From Zestomonas carbonaria (GTDB lineage Bacteria; Pseudomonadota; Gammaproteobacteria; Pseudomonadales; Pseudomonadaceae), in NCBI RefSeq assembly GCF_904061905.1, contig NZ_CAJFCI010000012.1, forward strand, positions 62,001-126,000: DNA of 64,000 bases. Reading direction: 5' to 3'. A program made the position numbers and the translations under genes. Numbering within the stretch: the stretch's first letter is position 1; each line of letters starts with the position of its first letter. The notes beneath the pieces are model-generated. The model was not told where the DNA came from and made no database searches. It saw only the letters and a program-made list of their open reading frames with translations. This document shows, piece after piece, positions 18,562-29,411 of this stretch.

Positions 18562-18880
18562 GGCAGCTACGAGCTTCAAGCGGCAAGCTGCAAGTAAAAG
18601 CCGAGAAGAGCGCTGGAGGCTTGAGGCTGGACGAGGGGGCTTGGGCTTCGGCGTTCGTTGCTTGGCTCCGTCCCTCACCCCAGCCCTCTCCCAGAGGGAG
18701 CTATACGGAGCCAGGCCTCAACTCCTGAGTTCAAACACAACTCCGACCAGTCCCCTCTCCCTCCGGGAGAGGGTTAGGGAGAGGGGCGGACTATCTAGCG
18801 GGGCATATGGCCTGAGCCTGCCCCGAGCCTCTGCTTGGTGGGCTGTCGCCCACCCTACGAGAAACCACGAGGGGGAGGGC
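18562..18880. repeat. Intergenic repeat cluster downstream of argA
   Basis: No gene seen. From left to right: a CAAGCGGCAAGCTGCAAG motif (about 18576-18594), a GCGCTGGAGGCTTGAGGCTGGACGA-like motif split by an insertion (about 18610-18636), two CCCTCTCCC-type hairpins in opposite orientation (about 18669-18704 and 18748-18787), and a TGGTGGGCTGTCGCCCACCC palindrome (about 18837-18860). The four different repeat families are packed end to end between argA and the small RMF-like gene. Confidence 0.75.
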
Positions 18881-19075
18881 TCAGGCGCTCTTCTGTGCCA
18901 GCCGGTATTGCTCGTGGCCATCGTCCCAGCCGGCTTCCCAGGCGGCGGCGGGGACTTCGGCGGTGTAGGGCTGGCGGTCGCGGGGCTGGCCGGTGAGTCC
19001 GGCCATGTAGCCTTGCTGGTAGGCCTTCTCGAGGCTTTCCAGGCTCCATTGCCGGTCGTCTTCGCTGGGCTCCAT
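18881..19075 (-). CDS. Small RMF/CrpP-like protein
   Basis: 64 residues, acidic and aromatic. The core pattern LEKAYQQGYMAGLTG ... PYT ... AAWEAGWDDGHEQY matches the spacing of ribosome modulation factor (a QxGYxAG helix, a Pro-Tyr turn, then WxxGW) and the related CrpP family. RMF dimerises 70S ribosomes in stationary phase; CrpP was described as modifying ciprofloxacin, though that activity is debated. The protein is more acidic than true RMF, so direct rRNA binding is uncertain. It lies between argA and gshA and is probably monocistronic. Family membership is by eye from a short motif. Confidence 0.65.
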   Translation of the reverse strand: MEPSEDDRQWSLESLEKAYQQGYMAGLTGQPRDRQPYTAEVPAAAWEAGWDDGHEQYRLAQKSA

Positions 19076-19190
19076 GTGGCGCGGGCTCGAATGAAGGGAT
19101 GCCTTTCATCCTAGCGGCGCCGGAAAGGGCGGACCGTGCCGCCGATCCCGCCTTTCGCTCCACTTGTTCGTTTTGTGACGGCCTCGACGC

Positions 19191-20774
19191 TCAGACCGCC
19201 AGGCCGATGATGCTCGCCTGGTAGGCGGCGACGAAGGCGTCGAAGTCGCCGCGTGGTTGCGCTTCCAGTTCCGCCTGCTCGGCCAGCGATTGCGCGGCCA
19301 TGGCTTCGAAGGCGGCCTGCTGGCCGCCGTTCAGCGGCGTGGCGCGGAAGTATTCCTCGTGGGCCTGGCTCTGGCGCAGGGCGAACTGGGCGAAGCTTTC
19401 GCCGTGCGCCTGCATCTCGGCGAGCACCTGCGCGGAGGGCGTGAGCGACGGGTCTTCGAGCTTGGCGCGTTGCGCCGCCAGGGCCTGGGCATGGCCGTCG
19501 CCGCCGTGCTGGCGGTCGAGCAGTTCGGCGATCGGCGCGAAGGCGTCGATCAGTTGCTGGCCCCAGTCGCGCAGGGCGACCTGCTCGCCACGGCGTTGCA
19601 GGTGCAGGCCGGGGCGGCGGCCTTCCTTGACCGTCTTGAGGAAGTTGTCGGTGCAGGTGCGGCATTCGCCGTCGGCCAGCAGCGGGCTGTCTTCCAGCGC
19701 GCAGTAGAGCAGGAACAGGTCGAGGAAGCGCGCCTCGGCGAGGTCGATGCCCAGCGGCAGGAAGGGGTTGATGTCCAGGCAGCGCACTTCGATGTACTGC
19801 ACGCCGCGCGCCATCAGCGCCTGGATCGGCCGCTCGCCGCTGTAGGTGACGCGTTTCGGGCGGATGCTCGAGTAGTACTCGTTCTCGATCTGGATGACGT
19901 TGGTGTTGAGCTGCTGCCACTCGCCGTCTTTCTTGGTGCCGAACTCGGCGTAGGGCGGGTAGGGCGTGGACACCGCCTGGCGCAGGCTGTCGGTGTAGCT
20001 GGGCAGGTCGTTGTAGCAGGGCGTCAGGCCGCTCTGTGCGCTGCTCTGGTAGCCCAGGTCGCTCATCCGCAGGCTGGTGGCCCAGGGCAGGTAGAGGGTG
20101 TTTTCGTCCAGGTGCTTGAGCTGGTGCGGGCGGCCGCGCATGAAGCCGGCGTCCAGCGCCGGCGAGGCGCCGAACAGGTACATCAGCAGCCAGCTATAGC
20201 GGCGGAAGTTGCGGATCAGGCCGATGTAGCTTTCCGACTGGAAGTCGCGCGCGCTGCGCGGGTCGCCTTCGGCGCGTTGCAGCAGCGGCCAGAGCGCTTC
20301 GGCCAGGGAGAAGTTGTAGTGGATGCCGGCGATGCACTGCATGGTCTTGCCGTAGCGCAGCGCCAGGCCCTTGCGGTAGACGTACTTGAGCCGGCCGATG
20401 TTGGAACTGCCGTAGTCGGCGATGGGGATGGTGTCCTCGTCCGGCAGCGGGCAGGGCATCGACGCGCTCCACAGCCGCTCGCCGGCGAGCTTGGCGTAGG
20501 TGAAGCGATGGATGCGTTCGAGATCGGCGAGGGTGTCCGCCGGGTCGGGCTCGGTCGGGGTGATGAACTCCAGCAGCGACTCCGAGTAATCGGTGGTGAT
20601 CTGCGGGTGGGTCAGCGTCGAGCCGAGCGCACGCGGGTGCGGGGTCAGCGCCAGTTGGCCGTCGGCGTCGACGCGCAGGCATTCGCGTTCGATGCCGTGC
20701 AGGTTCTGGCCGAGCAGGGGCAGGTGTTCGGAGGCGCCGAGCAGGGCCAGGCGGCGTTGCAGAAGCTCGCTCAA
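19191..20774 (-). CDS. gshA: Glutamate-cysteine ligase
   Basis: 527 residues, the same length as the P. aeruginosa enzyme. The start codon at 20774 reads TTG; the translated beginning ([12 protein letters not shown]) and the downstream [13 protein letters not shown] match the family, so the rare start is likely real. Class I GshA motifs: [53 protein letters not shown] and [10 protein letters not shown]. It joins glutamate and cysteine in the first step of glutathione synthesis. No gene overlaps it. Confidence 0.95.
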   Translation of the reverse strand: MSELLQRRLALLGASEHLPLLGQNLHGIERECLRVDADGQLALTPHPRALGSTLTHPQITTDYSESLLEFITPTEPDPADTLADLERIHRFTYAKLAGERLWSASMPCPLPDEDTIPIADYGSSNIGRLKYVYRKGLALRYGKTMQCIAGIHYNFSLAEALWPLLQRAEGDPRSARDFQSESYIGLIRNFRRYSWLLMYLFGASPALDAGFMRGRPHQLKHLDENTLYLPWATSLRMSDLGYQSSAQSGLTPCYNDLPSYTDSLRQAVSTPYPPYAEFGTKKDGEWQQLNTNVIQIENEYYSSIRPKRVTYSGERPIQALMARGVQYIEVRCLDINPFLPLGIDLAEARFLDLFLLYCALEDSPLLADGECRTCTDNFLKTVKEGRRPGLHLQRRGEQVALRDWGQQLIDAFAPIAELLDRQHGGDGHAQALAAQRAKLEDPSLTPSAQVLAEMQAHGESFAQFALRQSQAHEEYFRATPLNGGQQAAFEAMAAQSLAEQAELEAQPRGDFDAFVAAYQASIIGLAV

Positions 20775-20919
20775 GATGATGTTCCTTCACGCGTCGGTCG
20801 CCCCAATATGGGGGTGGACCGGGCGTTCTACAAGACTACCGAAAGCTGGCGTGGTCGCCTGGCTGGGTGACGCGTGGAAACTGGCGGCTCCGCCTCCCGG
20901 ATCGCGCGGCGTGCGCTCG

Positions 20920-21324
20920 CTACTGGATGATCAGGTTGTTGAACAGCAGGTCGTCCACCAGCGGCTTGCCTTCCTCTTCGGTCAGCACCTGCTGGACCTG
21001 CTTGAGCGCTTCCTGGCGCAACTGCTCCTTGGCCTCCGGGCTGCCCAGGCTGGTTTCGGTCTGCTGCGAGAACAGCATCACCAACTGGTTGCGGACCAGC
21101 GGCTCGTGGTGCTCGACCTTGGTCTTGGCCTCGCTGCCGGTGACGCGCAGGGCGATATCGGCCTTGAAGTACTTCAGCCGCGGTCCGGAGCCGAAGTTGC
21201 CGACCAGCGCCGGCGCCAGGCTGATGTAGGCCACCTGGCCCGCCGCATCTTCCTTGCTTTCTTCTTTGGCCAGCGCGGAGAGCGGCAGGCTCAGGGCCAG
21301 CAACAGGGTGATCCAGGCTTTCAA
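20920..21324 (-). CDS. Orphan FliL-like secreted protein
   Basis: 134 residues with a TTG start at 21324 preceded by GAGGAG. A signal peptide (KAWITLLLALSLPLSALA) is followed by a FliL-type periplasmic domain: YISLAPALVGNF, RLKYFKADIALRV, HHEPLVRNQLVMLFSQQT and LVDDLLFNNLIIQ, the last matching the family's C-terminal strand. FliL proteins sit at the flagellar stator-rotor interface, but this one has a cleavable-looking signal rather than an anchoring helix and lies far from flagellar genes. The role is unknown. Confidence 0.82.
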   Translation of the reverse strand: MKAWITLLLALSLPLSALAKEESKEDAAGQVAYISLAPALVGNFGSGPRLKYFKADIALRVTGSEAKTKVEHHEPLVRNQLVMLFSQQTETSLGSPEAKEQLRQEALKQVQQVLTEEEGKPLVDDLLFNNLIIQ

Positions 21325-21484
21325 GGGCGGCTCCTCGGCAAGGTTGGGCGGCCTAGCATAGCCGGCGCCGCGCCGCGCCCCAAGCCCGGCGCTTATGCAG
21401 CGCCATCAGGACAGGCCATGCTCGTTGACCCACCCCGTCCCCTCTCTACACTCAGAAGCCACTACAAACAGAGGGAATCCCCCC

Positions 21485-22462
21485 ATGAAAGCCGTGCTGT
21501 GCAAAGCCTTCGGCCCCGCCGAAACCCTGGTGCTGGAGGAAGTCCCCAGCCCCGAGCCGAAAAAGTTCGAAGTGCTCCTCGACGTGCATGCCGCCGGGGT
21601 GAACTTCCCCGACACGCTGATCATCGAGGGCAAGTACCAGTTCAAGCCGCCGTTCCCGTTCTCCCCGGGTGGCGAGGCGGCCGGCGTGGTGGTCGCGGTC
21701 GGCGAGAAGGTCGGCCACGTGAAGCTGGGCGATCGGGTGATGGCGCTGACCGGCTGGGGCAGCTTCGCCGAGCAGGTCGCGGTGGGCGGCGACAAGGTGA
21801 TGCCGATTCCCGCCGATCTCGACTTCACTTCCGCCGCCGCCTTCGGCATGACCTACGGCACCTCGATGCACGCCCTCAAGCAGCGCGCCAACCTGCAACC
21901 GGGCGAGACCCTGCTGGTGCTCGGCGCTTCCGGCGGCGTCGGCCTGGCGGCGGTGGAGATCGGCAAGGCGATGGGCGCCCGGGTGATCGCCGCGGCGAGC
22001 AGCGCCGAGAAGCTGGCGGTGGCCAAGGCCTCCGGAGCCGACGAACTGATCAACTACAGCGAAGAGAACCTGCGCGACCGCCTCAAGGAGATCACCGGCG
22101 ATAAAGGCGTCGACGTGGTCTACGACCCGGTCGGCGGCGACCTGCTGGAGCTGGCCTTCCGCAGCATCGCCTGGAACGGCCGCCTGCTGGTGGTCGGCTT
22201 CGCCAGCGGCACCATTCCCTCGCTGCCGGCCAACCTGACGCTGCTCAAGGGCGCCTCGCTGGTCGGCGTGTTCTGGGGCGCCTTCGCCGCGCGCCAGCCG
22301 CAGGACAACCTGGCCAACTTCCAGCAACTGTTCAAATGGCACGCCGAGGGCAAGCTCAAGCCGCTGGTCTCGCAGACCTACCCGCTGGAGCGCGCCGCCG
22401 ATGCGATCAACCACCTCGGCCAGCGCAAGGCGGTCGGCAAGGTGGTGGTGCAGGTGCGCTGA
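21485..22462 (+). CDS. NADPH:quinone oxidoreductase (zinc-free MDR family)
   Basis: 325 residues from ATG 21485; an upstream in-frame ATG adds 30 residues without similarity. Medium-chain reductase fold: GroES-like N-domain (HAAGVNFPDTLIIEGKYQ, PFSPGGEAAGVVVAVGEKV) and Rossmann domain with LGASGGVGLAAVEIGKAMGA. The catalytic zinc ligands of alcohol dehydrogenases are absent, as in QOR-type enzymes. The tail FKWHAEGKLKPLVSQTYPLE is typical of the family. It probably reduces quinones or enoyl compounds with NADPH; the substrate cannot be told. Confidence 0.88.
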   Translation: MKAVLCKAFGPAETLVLEEVPSPEPKKFEVLLDVHAAGVNFPDTLIIEGKYQFKPPFPFSPGGEAAGVVVAVGEKVGHVKLGDRVMALTGWGSFAEQVAVGGDKVMPIPADLDFTSAAAFGMTYGTSMHALKQRANLQPGETLLVLGASGGVGLAAVEIGKAMGARVIAAASSAEKLAVAKASGADELINYSEENLRDRLKEITGDKGVDVVYDPVGGDLLELAFRSIAWNGRLLVVGFASGTIPSLPANLTLLKGASLVGVFWGAFAARQPQDNLANFQQLFKWHAEGKLKPLVSQTYPLERAADAINHLGQRKAVGKVVVQVR

Positions 22463-22713
22463 AGGCAGCGGCAAGCTTCAAGCTGCAAGCGACAAGCCCT
22501 CCCGGATCGGTTCCCGCGTGGGAACCGCCGGATAAAGTCGATAAGATCGCTGGAGGCTGGACGAAGAGGCTCTTGTAGGGTGCGCCACGCGCACCGATGG
22601 GAGCCTGTTCCTACGTTTCCGGTGAACACCTTGCCTGTCTCCAGGGTAAACGGTGCACACGGCTCACCCTACCGTTCGGCCTTCCAGCCTCCGGCGCTTT
22701 TTCCGGCTGTTTT
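22463..22713. repeat. Convergent gap with a REPIN-like element and a palindrome
   Basis: No gene. A heptamer-type motif (about 22468-22495) is followed by the perfect palindrome CGGTTCCC-gcgt-GGGAACCG at 22508-22527. Then come a GCTGGAGGCTGGACGAA motif at about 22549-22565 and a 98-base REPIN-like element at 22575-22672 with inverted ends GTAGGGTG/CACCCTAC. It lies between converging genes, where repeats of this kind often replace ordinary terminators. Confidence 0.75.
22575..22672. mobile_element. REPIN-like element (98 bp)
   Basis: Left end GTAGGGTGCGCC, inner GCGCACCGATGGG, ACGTTTCCGG and CCAGGGTAAACGG, right end GGCTCACCCTAC. It is 98 bases long, the same as the copy at 59221, with which it shares the inner motifs. 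Confidence 0.75.
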
Positions 22714-23679
22714 CTAACGCGGCGCGTAGGCGAACACGTCGGCGCGCATCTGGTGGGCGTCCATGCCGGCTTCGACCAGCGCGTCGAGGGTGCCGTAGAC
22801 CATCGCCGGCGAGCCGCTGGCGTAGACGTGCAGGGCCTTCAGGTCGGCGAAGTCTTCGCACACGGCCTGGTGCAGCATGCCGCAGCGTCCTTCCCAGCCG
22901 CACAGCTCGCTGACCACCCGGTGCAGGTACAGGTTGTCCGTGCGTTGCCAGTCGGGCCAGTGCTCCAGGTGGTAGAAGTCCTCCGGATGACGCACGCCCC
23001 AGTACAGGTGCACCGGGTGCTTGAAACCGGCCGAACGGCAATGCTCGATCAGGCTGTGCATCTGCGCCATGCCGGTACCGGCGGCGATCAGCACCAGTGG
23101 GCCGTCCGGCAGCTCGGCCAGGTGGGTGTCGCCGAGCGGGAGCTGCACGCGGGCCATGCGCGTGCGCTGCAATTGCGCCAGCAGCTTCTGGGCGCTCGAT
23201 TCGCGGCCGAGGATGTGCAGTTCCAGGTCGCGCCCCTGGTGCGGCGCCGAGGCCAGCGAGAAGGCTGCCCATTCGCCGTCGTCGCGCTCGATCATCAGGT
23301 ACTGGCCGGCGTGGTAGCGCGGCGGTTTGCCGGCCGGGGCACGCAGGCGCACGCGCCAGACGTCGCCGCCGACCTCCGTGCAATCGACCAGTTGGCAGGC
23401 CAGGGTACGCACCGGCAGCTCGCCGGGCGCCAGCACGCCGTCCCAGTGCAGCACGCAGTCTTCCAGTGGCTCGGCCAGGCAGGTGAACAGCTCGCCGTGG
23501 TCCAGCTCGGCGCCGCCCTGCTGCACCCGGCCCTCGACCAGCAGCGCCGCGCAGATATGGCAATTGCCGTTGCGGCAGCTTTGCGGGCAGTCGTAGCCGA
23601 GCCGGCGGGCGCCGTCGAGGATGCGTTCGCCGGGCAGGATGTCGAGCACGGAGCCGGAGGGTTGCAGGGTCACACGCAT
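22714..23679 (-). CDS. Ferredoxin-type 2Fe-2S flavin reductase (Fre/CDP-glucoseen reductase-like)
   Basis: 321 residues from 23679 (MRVTLQPSGSVLDI). The N-terminal plant-type 2Fe-2S ferredoxin domain (1-90) has CRNGNCHIC and a fourth Cys in LFTCLAEPL. The FAD-binding barrel (about 95-195) has YHAGQYLMIE, the RxYS-like region being AFSLASAPHQ. The NAD-binding domain (about 200-321) has LIAAGTGMAQMHSLIEH and the ending VYASGSPAMVYGTLD. Such reductases move electrons from NAD(P)H through FAD to the iron-sulfur centre. ubiD lies about 90 bases upstream on the same strand, so it could supply reduced flavin for prenyl-FMN chemistry, but this is inference. Confidence 0.88.
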   Translation of the reverse strand: MRVTLQPSGSVLDILPGERILDGARRLGYDCPQSCRNGNCHICAALLVEGRVQQGGAELDHGELFTCLAEPLEDCVLHWDGVLAPGELPVRTLACQLVDCTEVGGDVWRVRLRAPAGKPPRYHAGQYLMIERDDGEWAAFSLASAPHQGRDLELHILGRESSAQKLLAQLQRTRMARVQLPLGDTHLAELPDGPLVLIAAGTGMAQMHSLIEHCRSAGFKHPVHLYWGVRHPEDFYHLEHWPDWQRTDNLYLHRVVSELCGWEGRCGMLHQAVCEDFADLKALHVYASGSPAMVYGTLDALVEAGMDAHQMRADVFAYAPR

Positions 23680-23692
23680 GGCTTCGCCTCCC

Positions 23693-23758
23693 TGTAGGCG
23701 CGAGCTTGCTCGCGAAGGGGTAGCCACGCGGGGTCGCGAGCAGGCTCGCTCCTGCGGA
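23693..23758. repeat. REP doublet with GCGAGC core
   Basis: Two facing copies of the classic Pseudomonas REP: GCGCGAGCTTGCTCGCG and, 25 bases on, TCGCGAGCAGGCTCGC, with GTAGG and CCTGC at the ends. It fills the gap between ubiD and the ferredoxin reductase. Confidence 0.8.
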
Positions 23759-23770
23759 GGGCCGTAAGCA

Positions 23771-25237
23771 TCAGTCGATCCCCAGGCTGGCCCAGATTTC
23801 GTCGACGCGACGGGTCACCGCCTCGTCCTTGACGATGGCGCGGCCCCACTCGCGGCTGGTCTCGCCCGGCCACTTGTGGGTGGCGTCGAGGCCCATCTTC
23901 GAGCCTAGCCCGGAGATCGGCGAGGCGAAGTCGAGGTAGTCGATCGGCGTGTTGTCGATCAGCACCGTGTCGCGCTTGGGGTCCATGCGTGTGGTGATGG
24001 CCCAGATCACGTCGTTCCAGTCCCGTGCATTGATGTCGTCGTCGGTGACTATGACGAACTTGGTGTACATGAACTGTCGCAAAAACGACCAGACACCGAG
24101 CATCACGCGCTTGGCGTGGCCGGGGTACTGCTTCTTCATGGTCACTACCGCCATGCGGTAGGAGCAGCCTTCGGGCGGCAGGTAGAAGTCGGTGATCTCG
24201 GGGAACTGCTTCTGCAGGATCGGCACGAAGACTTCGTTGAGCGCCACGCCGAGGATCGCCGGCTCGTCCGGCGGCCGCCCGGTGTAGGTGCTGTGGTAGA
24301 TGGGATCGCGGCGGCGGGTGATGCGCTCGACGGTGAATACCGGGAAGCGGTCGACCTCGTTGTAGTAGCCTGTGTGGTCGCCGTAGGGGCCTTCGTCGGC
24401 CATCTCGCCGGGGTGGATCACGCCTTCGAGGACGATCTCGGCACTGGCCGGCACCTGCAACTCGCTGCCGACGGCCTTGACCAGCTCGGTCCTGTGGCCG
24501 CGCAGCAGGCCGGCGAAGGCGTATTCGGAGAGGGTGTCGGGCACCGGGGTGACCGCGCCGAGGATGGTCGCCGGGTCGGCGCCGAGGGCCACGCAGACCG
24601 GATAGGGCCGGTCCGGGTACTTCTGGCACCACTCGCGGAAATCCAGGGCGCCGCCACGGTGGCTGAGCCAGCGCATGATCACCTTGTTGCGGCCGATCAC
24701 CTGCTGGCGGTAGATGCCGAGGTTCTGGCGTTCCTTGTTGGGGCCCTTGGTGATGGTCAGGCCCCAGGTGATCAGCGGGCCGACGTCGCCCGGCCAGCAG
24801 GTCTGCACCGGCAGCCTGCCCAGGTCGACGTCGTCGCCTTCCTCGATCACTTCCTGGCAGGGCGCGTCCTTGAGCACCTTGGGCGCCATGCTGATGACCT
24901 TCTTGAAGATCGGCAGCTTGCTCCAGGCGTCCTTGAGCCCCTTCGGCGGCTCGGGTTCCTTGAGGAAGGCCAGCAGCTTGCCGATCTCGCGCAGTTCGGA
25001 AACCTCTTCCGCGCCCATGCCCAGCGCCACGCGCCCGGGCGTGCCGAACAGGTTGCCGAGCACCGGGATGTCGAAGCCGGCGGGTTTTTCGAACAACAGC
25101 GCCGGACCACCCTTGCGCAGGGTGCGGTCGCAGATTTCGGTCATCTCCAGCACCGGCGATACCGGCGTCTGGATGCGTTTCAGCTCGCCACGTTGTTCGA
25201 GGGAGTGGATGAAGTCTCTCAGATCGCGGTATTGCAT
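23771..25237 (-). CDS. ubiD: 4-hydroxy-3-polyprenylbenzoate decarboxylase
   Basis: 488 residues from 25237 ([15 protein letters not shown]), the usual length; an ATG four codons upstream is in frame. UbiD signatures: [32 protein letters not shown], the prenyl-FMN/catalytic segment [16 protein letters not shown], and the following [19 protein letters not shown]. It decarboxylates the ubiquinone precursor using prenylated FMN made by UbiX. The 3' neighbour is the flavin reductase; rho lies upstream on the same strand. Confidence 0.95.
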   Translation of the reverse strand: MQYRDLRDFIHSLEQRGELKRIQTPVSPVLEMTEICDRTLRKGGPALLFEKPAGFDIPVLGNLFGTPGRVALGMGAEEVSELREIGKLLAFLKEPEPPKGLKDAWSKLPIFKKVISMAPKVLKDAPCQEVIEEGDDVDLGRLPVQTCWPGDVGPLITWGLTITKGPNKERQNLGIYRQQVIGRNKVIMRWLSHRGGALDFREWCQKYPDRPYPVCVALGADPATILGAVTPVPDTLSEYAFAGLLRGHRTELVKAVGSELQVPASAEIVLEGVIHPGEMADEGPYGDHTGYYNEVDRFPVFTVERITRRRDPIYHSTYTGRPPDEPAILGVALNEVFVPILQKQFPEITDFYLPPEGCSYRMAVVTMKKQYPGHAKRVMLGVWSFLRQFMYTKFVIVTDDDINARDWNDVIWAITTRMDPKRDTVLIDNTPIDYLDFASPISGLGSKMGLDATHKWPGETSREWGRAIVKDEAVTRRVDEIWASLGID

Positions 25238-25342
25238 GGCCTCTCGCACTGTTCGCTGGAGGCTGGAGGCTGGAGGCCGAACGAAGGAAAGCCCGTCGTT
25301 CAGCCTTCAGCCTTCAGCCCCGGGCGGCTCGCCGCCTGTCGA
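25238..25342. repeat. Short gap with opposed GGCTGGA and TTCAGCC repeats
   Basis: Between rho and ubiD. Three near-identical GGCTGGA(G) units (about 25256-25280) face three TTCAGCC units (about 25298-25319), so the transcript could fold into a long stem. A CGGGCGGCTCGCCGCC hairpin follows at about 25321-25336, immediately after the rho gene on the minus strand, and may end its transcript, although no clear T-run is present. Confidence 0.6.
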
Positions 25343-26602
<1,260 letters not shown>

Positions 26603-26917
26603 AGGAATGACGTAAATGATGAAGAGAAGGAGGGATGAGCCAGGGGCTCGGCAGGCCGCGTCGCGGGAAGAAAGCGACAGGATCGCGAACTAGTTCTAAT
26701 TGGGAATGCGTCGACGACGGCTTATGGAGGGCAGCGGAGAAACCGTTGCGAGGCCGAATTTAGCACCGCCACCGGGGCGCGTCTAGCCTCGTTCCACGAA
26801 AAAGGCCCTGCATTTCGCAGGGCCTTTCGACGATCGTGGAACCAGTGCGAAGACTCGCAAGCCGGAACCGGACGAGCCCGAAGCCATTTTCAGTGCCGCA
26901 TGGCGCCGGGCCGGTCC
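26603..26917. other. rho leader / trxA 3' region
   Basis: No gene. Besides the trxA terminator (26798-26828) it holds the perfect 10-base palindrome GAACTAGTTC at 26687-26696, about 85 bases upstream of the rho start. No strong promoter hexamers could be fixed. The long untranslated leader fits an autoregulated rho, but this is inference. Confidence 0.5.
26798..26828 (-). terminator. Intrinsic terminator after trxA
   Basis: On the minus strand AAAGGCCCTGC, a short loop, then GCAGGGCCTTTTTC: an 11-base stem with a T-run, about 90 bases past the trxA stop. It would separate trxA from rho. Confidence 0.85.
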
Positions 26918-27244
26918 TCAGATGTTCGCGTCGAGGAACGCCGCCAGTTGCGACTTGGACAGCGCGCCGACCTTGGTGGCCTCGACGTTGCCGCCCTTGA
27001 ACAGCATCAGGGTCGGGATGCCGCGCACGCCGTACTTCGGCGGGGTTTCCTGGTTCTCGTCGATGTTCAGCTTGCAGACCTTCAGCTTGCCTTGGTAGGT
27101 CTGGGCGATCTCGTCCAGCACCGGGGCGATCATCTTGCACGGGCCGCACCACTCGGCCCAATAGTCGACCAGCACCGGGCCACTGGCCTGAAGCACTTCC
27201 TGGTCGAAGCTGGAATCGCTGACGTTGGTGATGAGTTCGCTCAT
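26918..27244 (-). CDS. trxA: Thioredoxin 1
   Basis: 108 residues from ATG 27244. It has the classical active site [13 protein letters not shown], the cis-proline loop RGIPTLMLF and the family start [17 protein letters not shown]. It reduces protein disulfides using electrons from thioredoxin reductase. A TATGAT element at 27287-27292 (minus strand) is a plausible -10 box about 45 bases upstream. The longer in-frame extension of 71 codons shows no similarity and was not used. Confidence 0.97.
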   Translation of the reverse strand: MSELITNVSDSSFDQEVLQASGPVLVDYWAEWCGPCKMIAPVLDEIAQTYQGKLKVCKLNIDENQETPPKYGVRGIPTLMLFKGGNVEATKVGALSKSQLAAFLDANI

Positions 27245-27560
27245 GAATTCTCTCCGTTGGGGTCCGGAAGCAAAAAAGTGGCCGCCATCATAGCCCGGCT
27301 TGGCGGAGCCCGAAAGGCGCAGGCGATTGAGTCTGGCTATGGCTCCCATGCATATAGGGCCCAACGAGGCCGCTGGCAAGTGTTGCCACGAGACTGTCAT
27401 GCGGGCGTCGGCAGAATCTCCCGGAGCTCCTTCCCGTGCCCGGTCTCCCGCTCCCATGCGCAGATACCTGCTGCCATTCAGTACGCCCGTGCCACGCTTC
27501 GCGTTGGCGTTGCTGGCCTATCATGGCAGGATGTCGCGGTTCCGCATCGAGACCCAGACC

Positions 27561-29063
27561 ATGCCGCAAAGCGCCATCAAGAACTTCCCCGTCATCGCAG
27601 CCATCGATCTCGGTTCGAACAGTTTCCACATGGTGCTGGCCAAGGCCGACCATGGTGAGATCCGCGTCCTTGAGCGGCTCGGAGAGAAAGTGCAATTGGC
27701 CGCGGGCATCGACGAAGAGCGCCTGCTCAGCGAAGAAGCGATGCAGCGCGGCCTCGACTGCCTGCGCCGTTTCGCCCAACTGACCTCCGGCCTGCCGCAG
27801 GGCGCGGTGCGGGTGGTGGGCACCAACGCGCTGCGCGAAGCGCGCAACCGCAGCGAGTTCATCCGCCGCGCCGAGGCGGTGCTCGGCCACCCGGTGGAAG
27901 TGATCTCCGGGCGCGAGGAGGCGCGGTTGATCCACCTCGGCGTCTCGCACACCCTGGCCGCCGCCCCCGGCAAGCGGCTGGTGGTCGACATCGGCGGCGG
28001 CAGCACCGAGTTCATCGTCGGCCAGCGCTTCGAGCCGCTGCTGCGCGAGAGCCTGCAGATGGGCTGCGTCAGCTACACCCAGCGCTATTTCAAGGATGGC
28101 AAGATTACCCCGGCACGCTACGCCCAGGCCTACACCGCGGCGCGCCTGGAGCTGATGGGCATCGAGCAGAGCCTGCGCCGGCTCGGCTGGCAGGAAGCGG
28201 TCGGCGCCTCCGGCACCATCCGCGCGGTTGGCCTGGCCAGCAAGGGTGGCGGTATCGGCAACGGTGAGATCACCCCGGAAGGCATCGCCTGGCTGAAGCG
28301 CAAGACCCTCAAGCTGGGCGACGTCGAGAAGCTCGACATGGACGGCATCAAGCCCGACCGGCGGACGATTTTCCCGGCCGGCCTGGCGATCATGGAGGCG
28401 GTCTTCGACGCCCTCGAACTGCAACGCATGGACCACTGCGAAGGCGCCCTGCGCGAGGGCGTGCTCTACGATCTGCTCGGCCGCCACCATCACGAGGACG
28501 TCCGCGAACGCACCCTCAGCGCGCTGATGGAGCGCTATCACGCCGACCCCGAGCAGGCGGCGCGGGTCGAGGCCAAGGCGCTGTCCGCGCTGGAGCAGGT
28601 GGCCGACGCCTGGGGACTGGATGACGACTGGCACCGCGAGCTGCTGAGCTGGGCGGCCAAGGTCCACGAGATCGGCCAGGACATCGCCCACTACCACTAC
28701 CACAAGCACGGCGCCTACCTGATCGAGCACTCGGACCTGTCCGGCTTCTCGCGTCAGGACCAGCAGATGCTGGCCCTGCTGGTGCGCGGTCACCGCCGCA
28801 ACATTCCCAAGGACCGCTTCGAAGAGTTCGGCGACGAGGGCGTGCAACTGATCCGCCTGTGCGTGCTGCTGCGTTTCGCGATCCTCTTCCACCACATCCG
28901 CGGCACCCAGGAAATGCCCCGCGTGCAGTTGCAGGCCGGCCCGAAAAGCCTCGACGTGGTGTTCCCGGACGGCTGGCTGCAGGCCAACCCGCTGACCCAG
29001 GCCGACTTCGAGCAGGAAGCCGAGTGGCTCAGCCGGATCGGCTTCGTGTTGAGCGTGCGCTAG
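27561..29063 (+). CDS. ppx: Exopolyphosphatase
   Basis: 500 residues from ATG 27561 ([18 protein letters not shown]); an ATG at 27531 would add ten residues. Actin-like ASKHA phosphate loops are intact: [14 protein letters not shown] and [12 protein letters not shown]. The catalytic segment is [14 protein letters not shown]. The C-terminal HD-like domain (about 310-500: [32 protein letters not shown]) matches bacterial Ppx/GppA proteins. It shortens inorganic polyphosphate from the ends. ppk, its usual neighbour in P. aeruginosa, is not present on either side, so the local order has changed. Confidence 0.95.
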   Translation: MPQSAIKNFPVIAAIDLGSNSFHMVLAKADHGEIRVLERLGEKVQLAAGIDEERLLSEEAMQRGLDCLRRFAQLTSGLPQGAVRVVGTNALREARNRSEFIRRAEAVLGHPVEVISGREEARLIHLGVSHTLAAAPGKRLVVDIGGGSTEFIVGQRFEPLLRESLQMGCVSYTQRYFKDGKITPARYAQAYTAARLELMGIEQSLRRLGWQEAVGASGTIRAVGLASKGGGIGNGEITPEGIAWLKRKTLKLGDVEKLDMDGIKPDRRTIFPAGLAIMEAVFDALELQRMDHCEGALREGVLYDLLGRHHHEDVRERTLSALMERYHADPEQAARVEAKALSALEQVADAWGLDDDWHRELLSWAAKVHEIGQDIAHYHYHKHGAYLIEHSDLSGFSRQDQQMLALLVRGHRRNIPKDRFEEFGDEGVQLIRLCVLLRFAILFHHIRGTQEMPRVQLQAGPKSLDVVFPDGWLQANPLTQADFEQEAEWLSRIGFVLSVR

Positions 29064-29411
29064 GCCGCTGCCCACGAAGCTGAGTCCGGGCGCAACCGCC
29101 AATCGCGGGCATGGCCCGCTCCTACGGGGGTGGACTGTGGGAGGGCACATGCTCCGAGAACGCTCCGAACCGCCGCCTGGCGGGCTGAATCCCACCCTAC
29201 CTCTGCGTTTGTACGACAGAGCCGAAAGCCAGCTCCGTAGACCCCCTCTCCCTTCGGAGCGGGGCGCGCAGCCAGGGCAGGGGTGAGGGGCGGAGTGCGG
29301 GATGGCACCGAATGCCGATCCACCCCCGTGTCATTTCGTCGCGTTCGCCACGAGCGCGCCGTTAGAAACATGTTCAACTATGCTGTCTCGGCGGAATGAC
29401 ACGAGGTCAGC
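29064..29411. repeat. Intergenic gap with REP copies between ppx and the LOV/GGDEF gene
   Basis: No gene. It contains half of the CATGGCC REP family (AATCGCGGGCATGGCCCGC at about 29101-29119), a short CTGGCGGGCTGAATCCCACC element (about 29173-29197), and one long CCCTCTCCC repeat with a GCGCGCAGCCAGGG centre (about 29240-29298). The promoter of the downstream gene should lie in the more AT-rich last 80 bases. Confidence 0.65.

Noticed and set aside
27300..27560. N-terminal extension of Ppx by 87 codons
   Set aside because: The extension overlaps the trxA promoter region and has no similarity to Ppx; the ATG at 27561 fits the family start.
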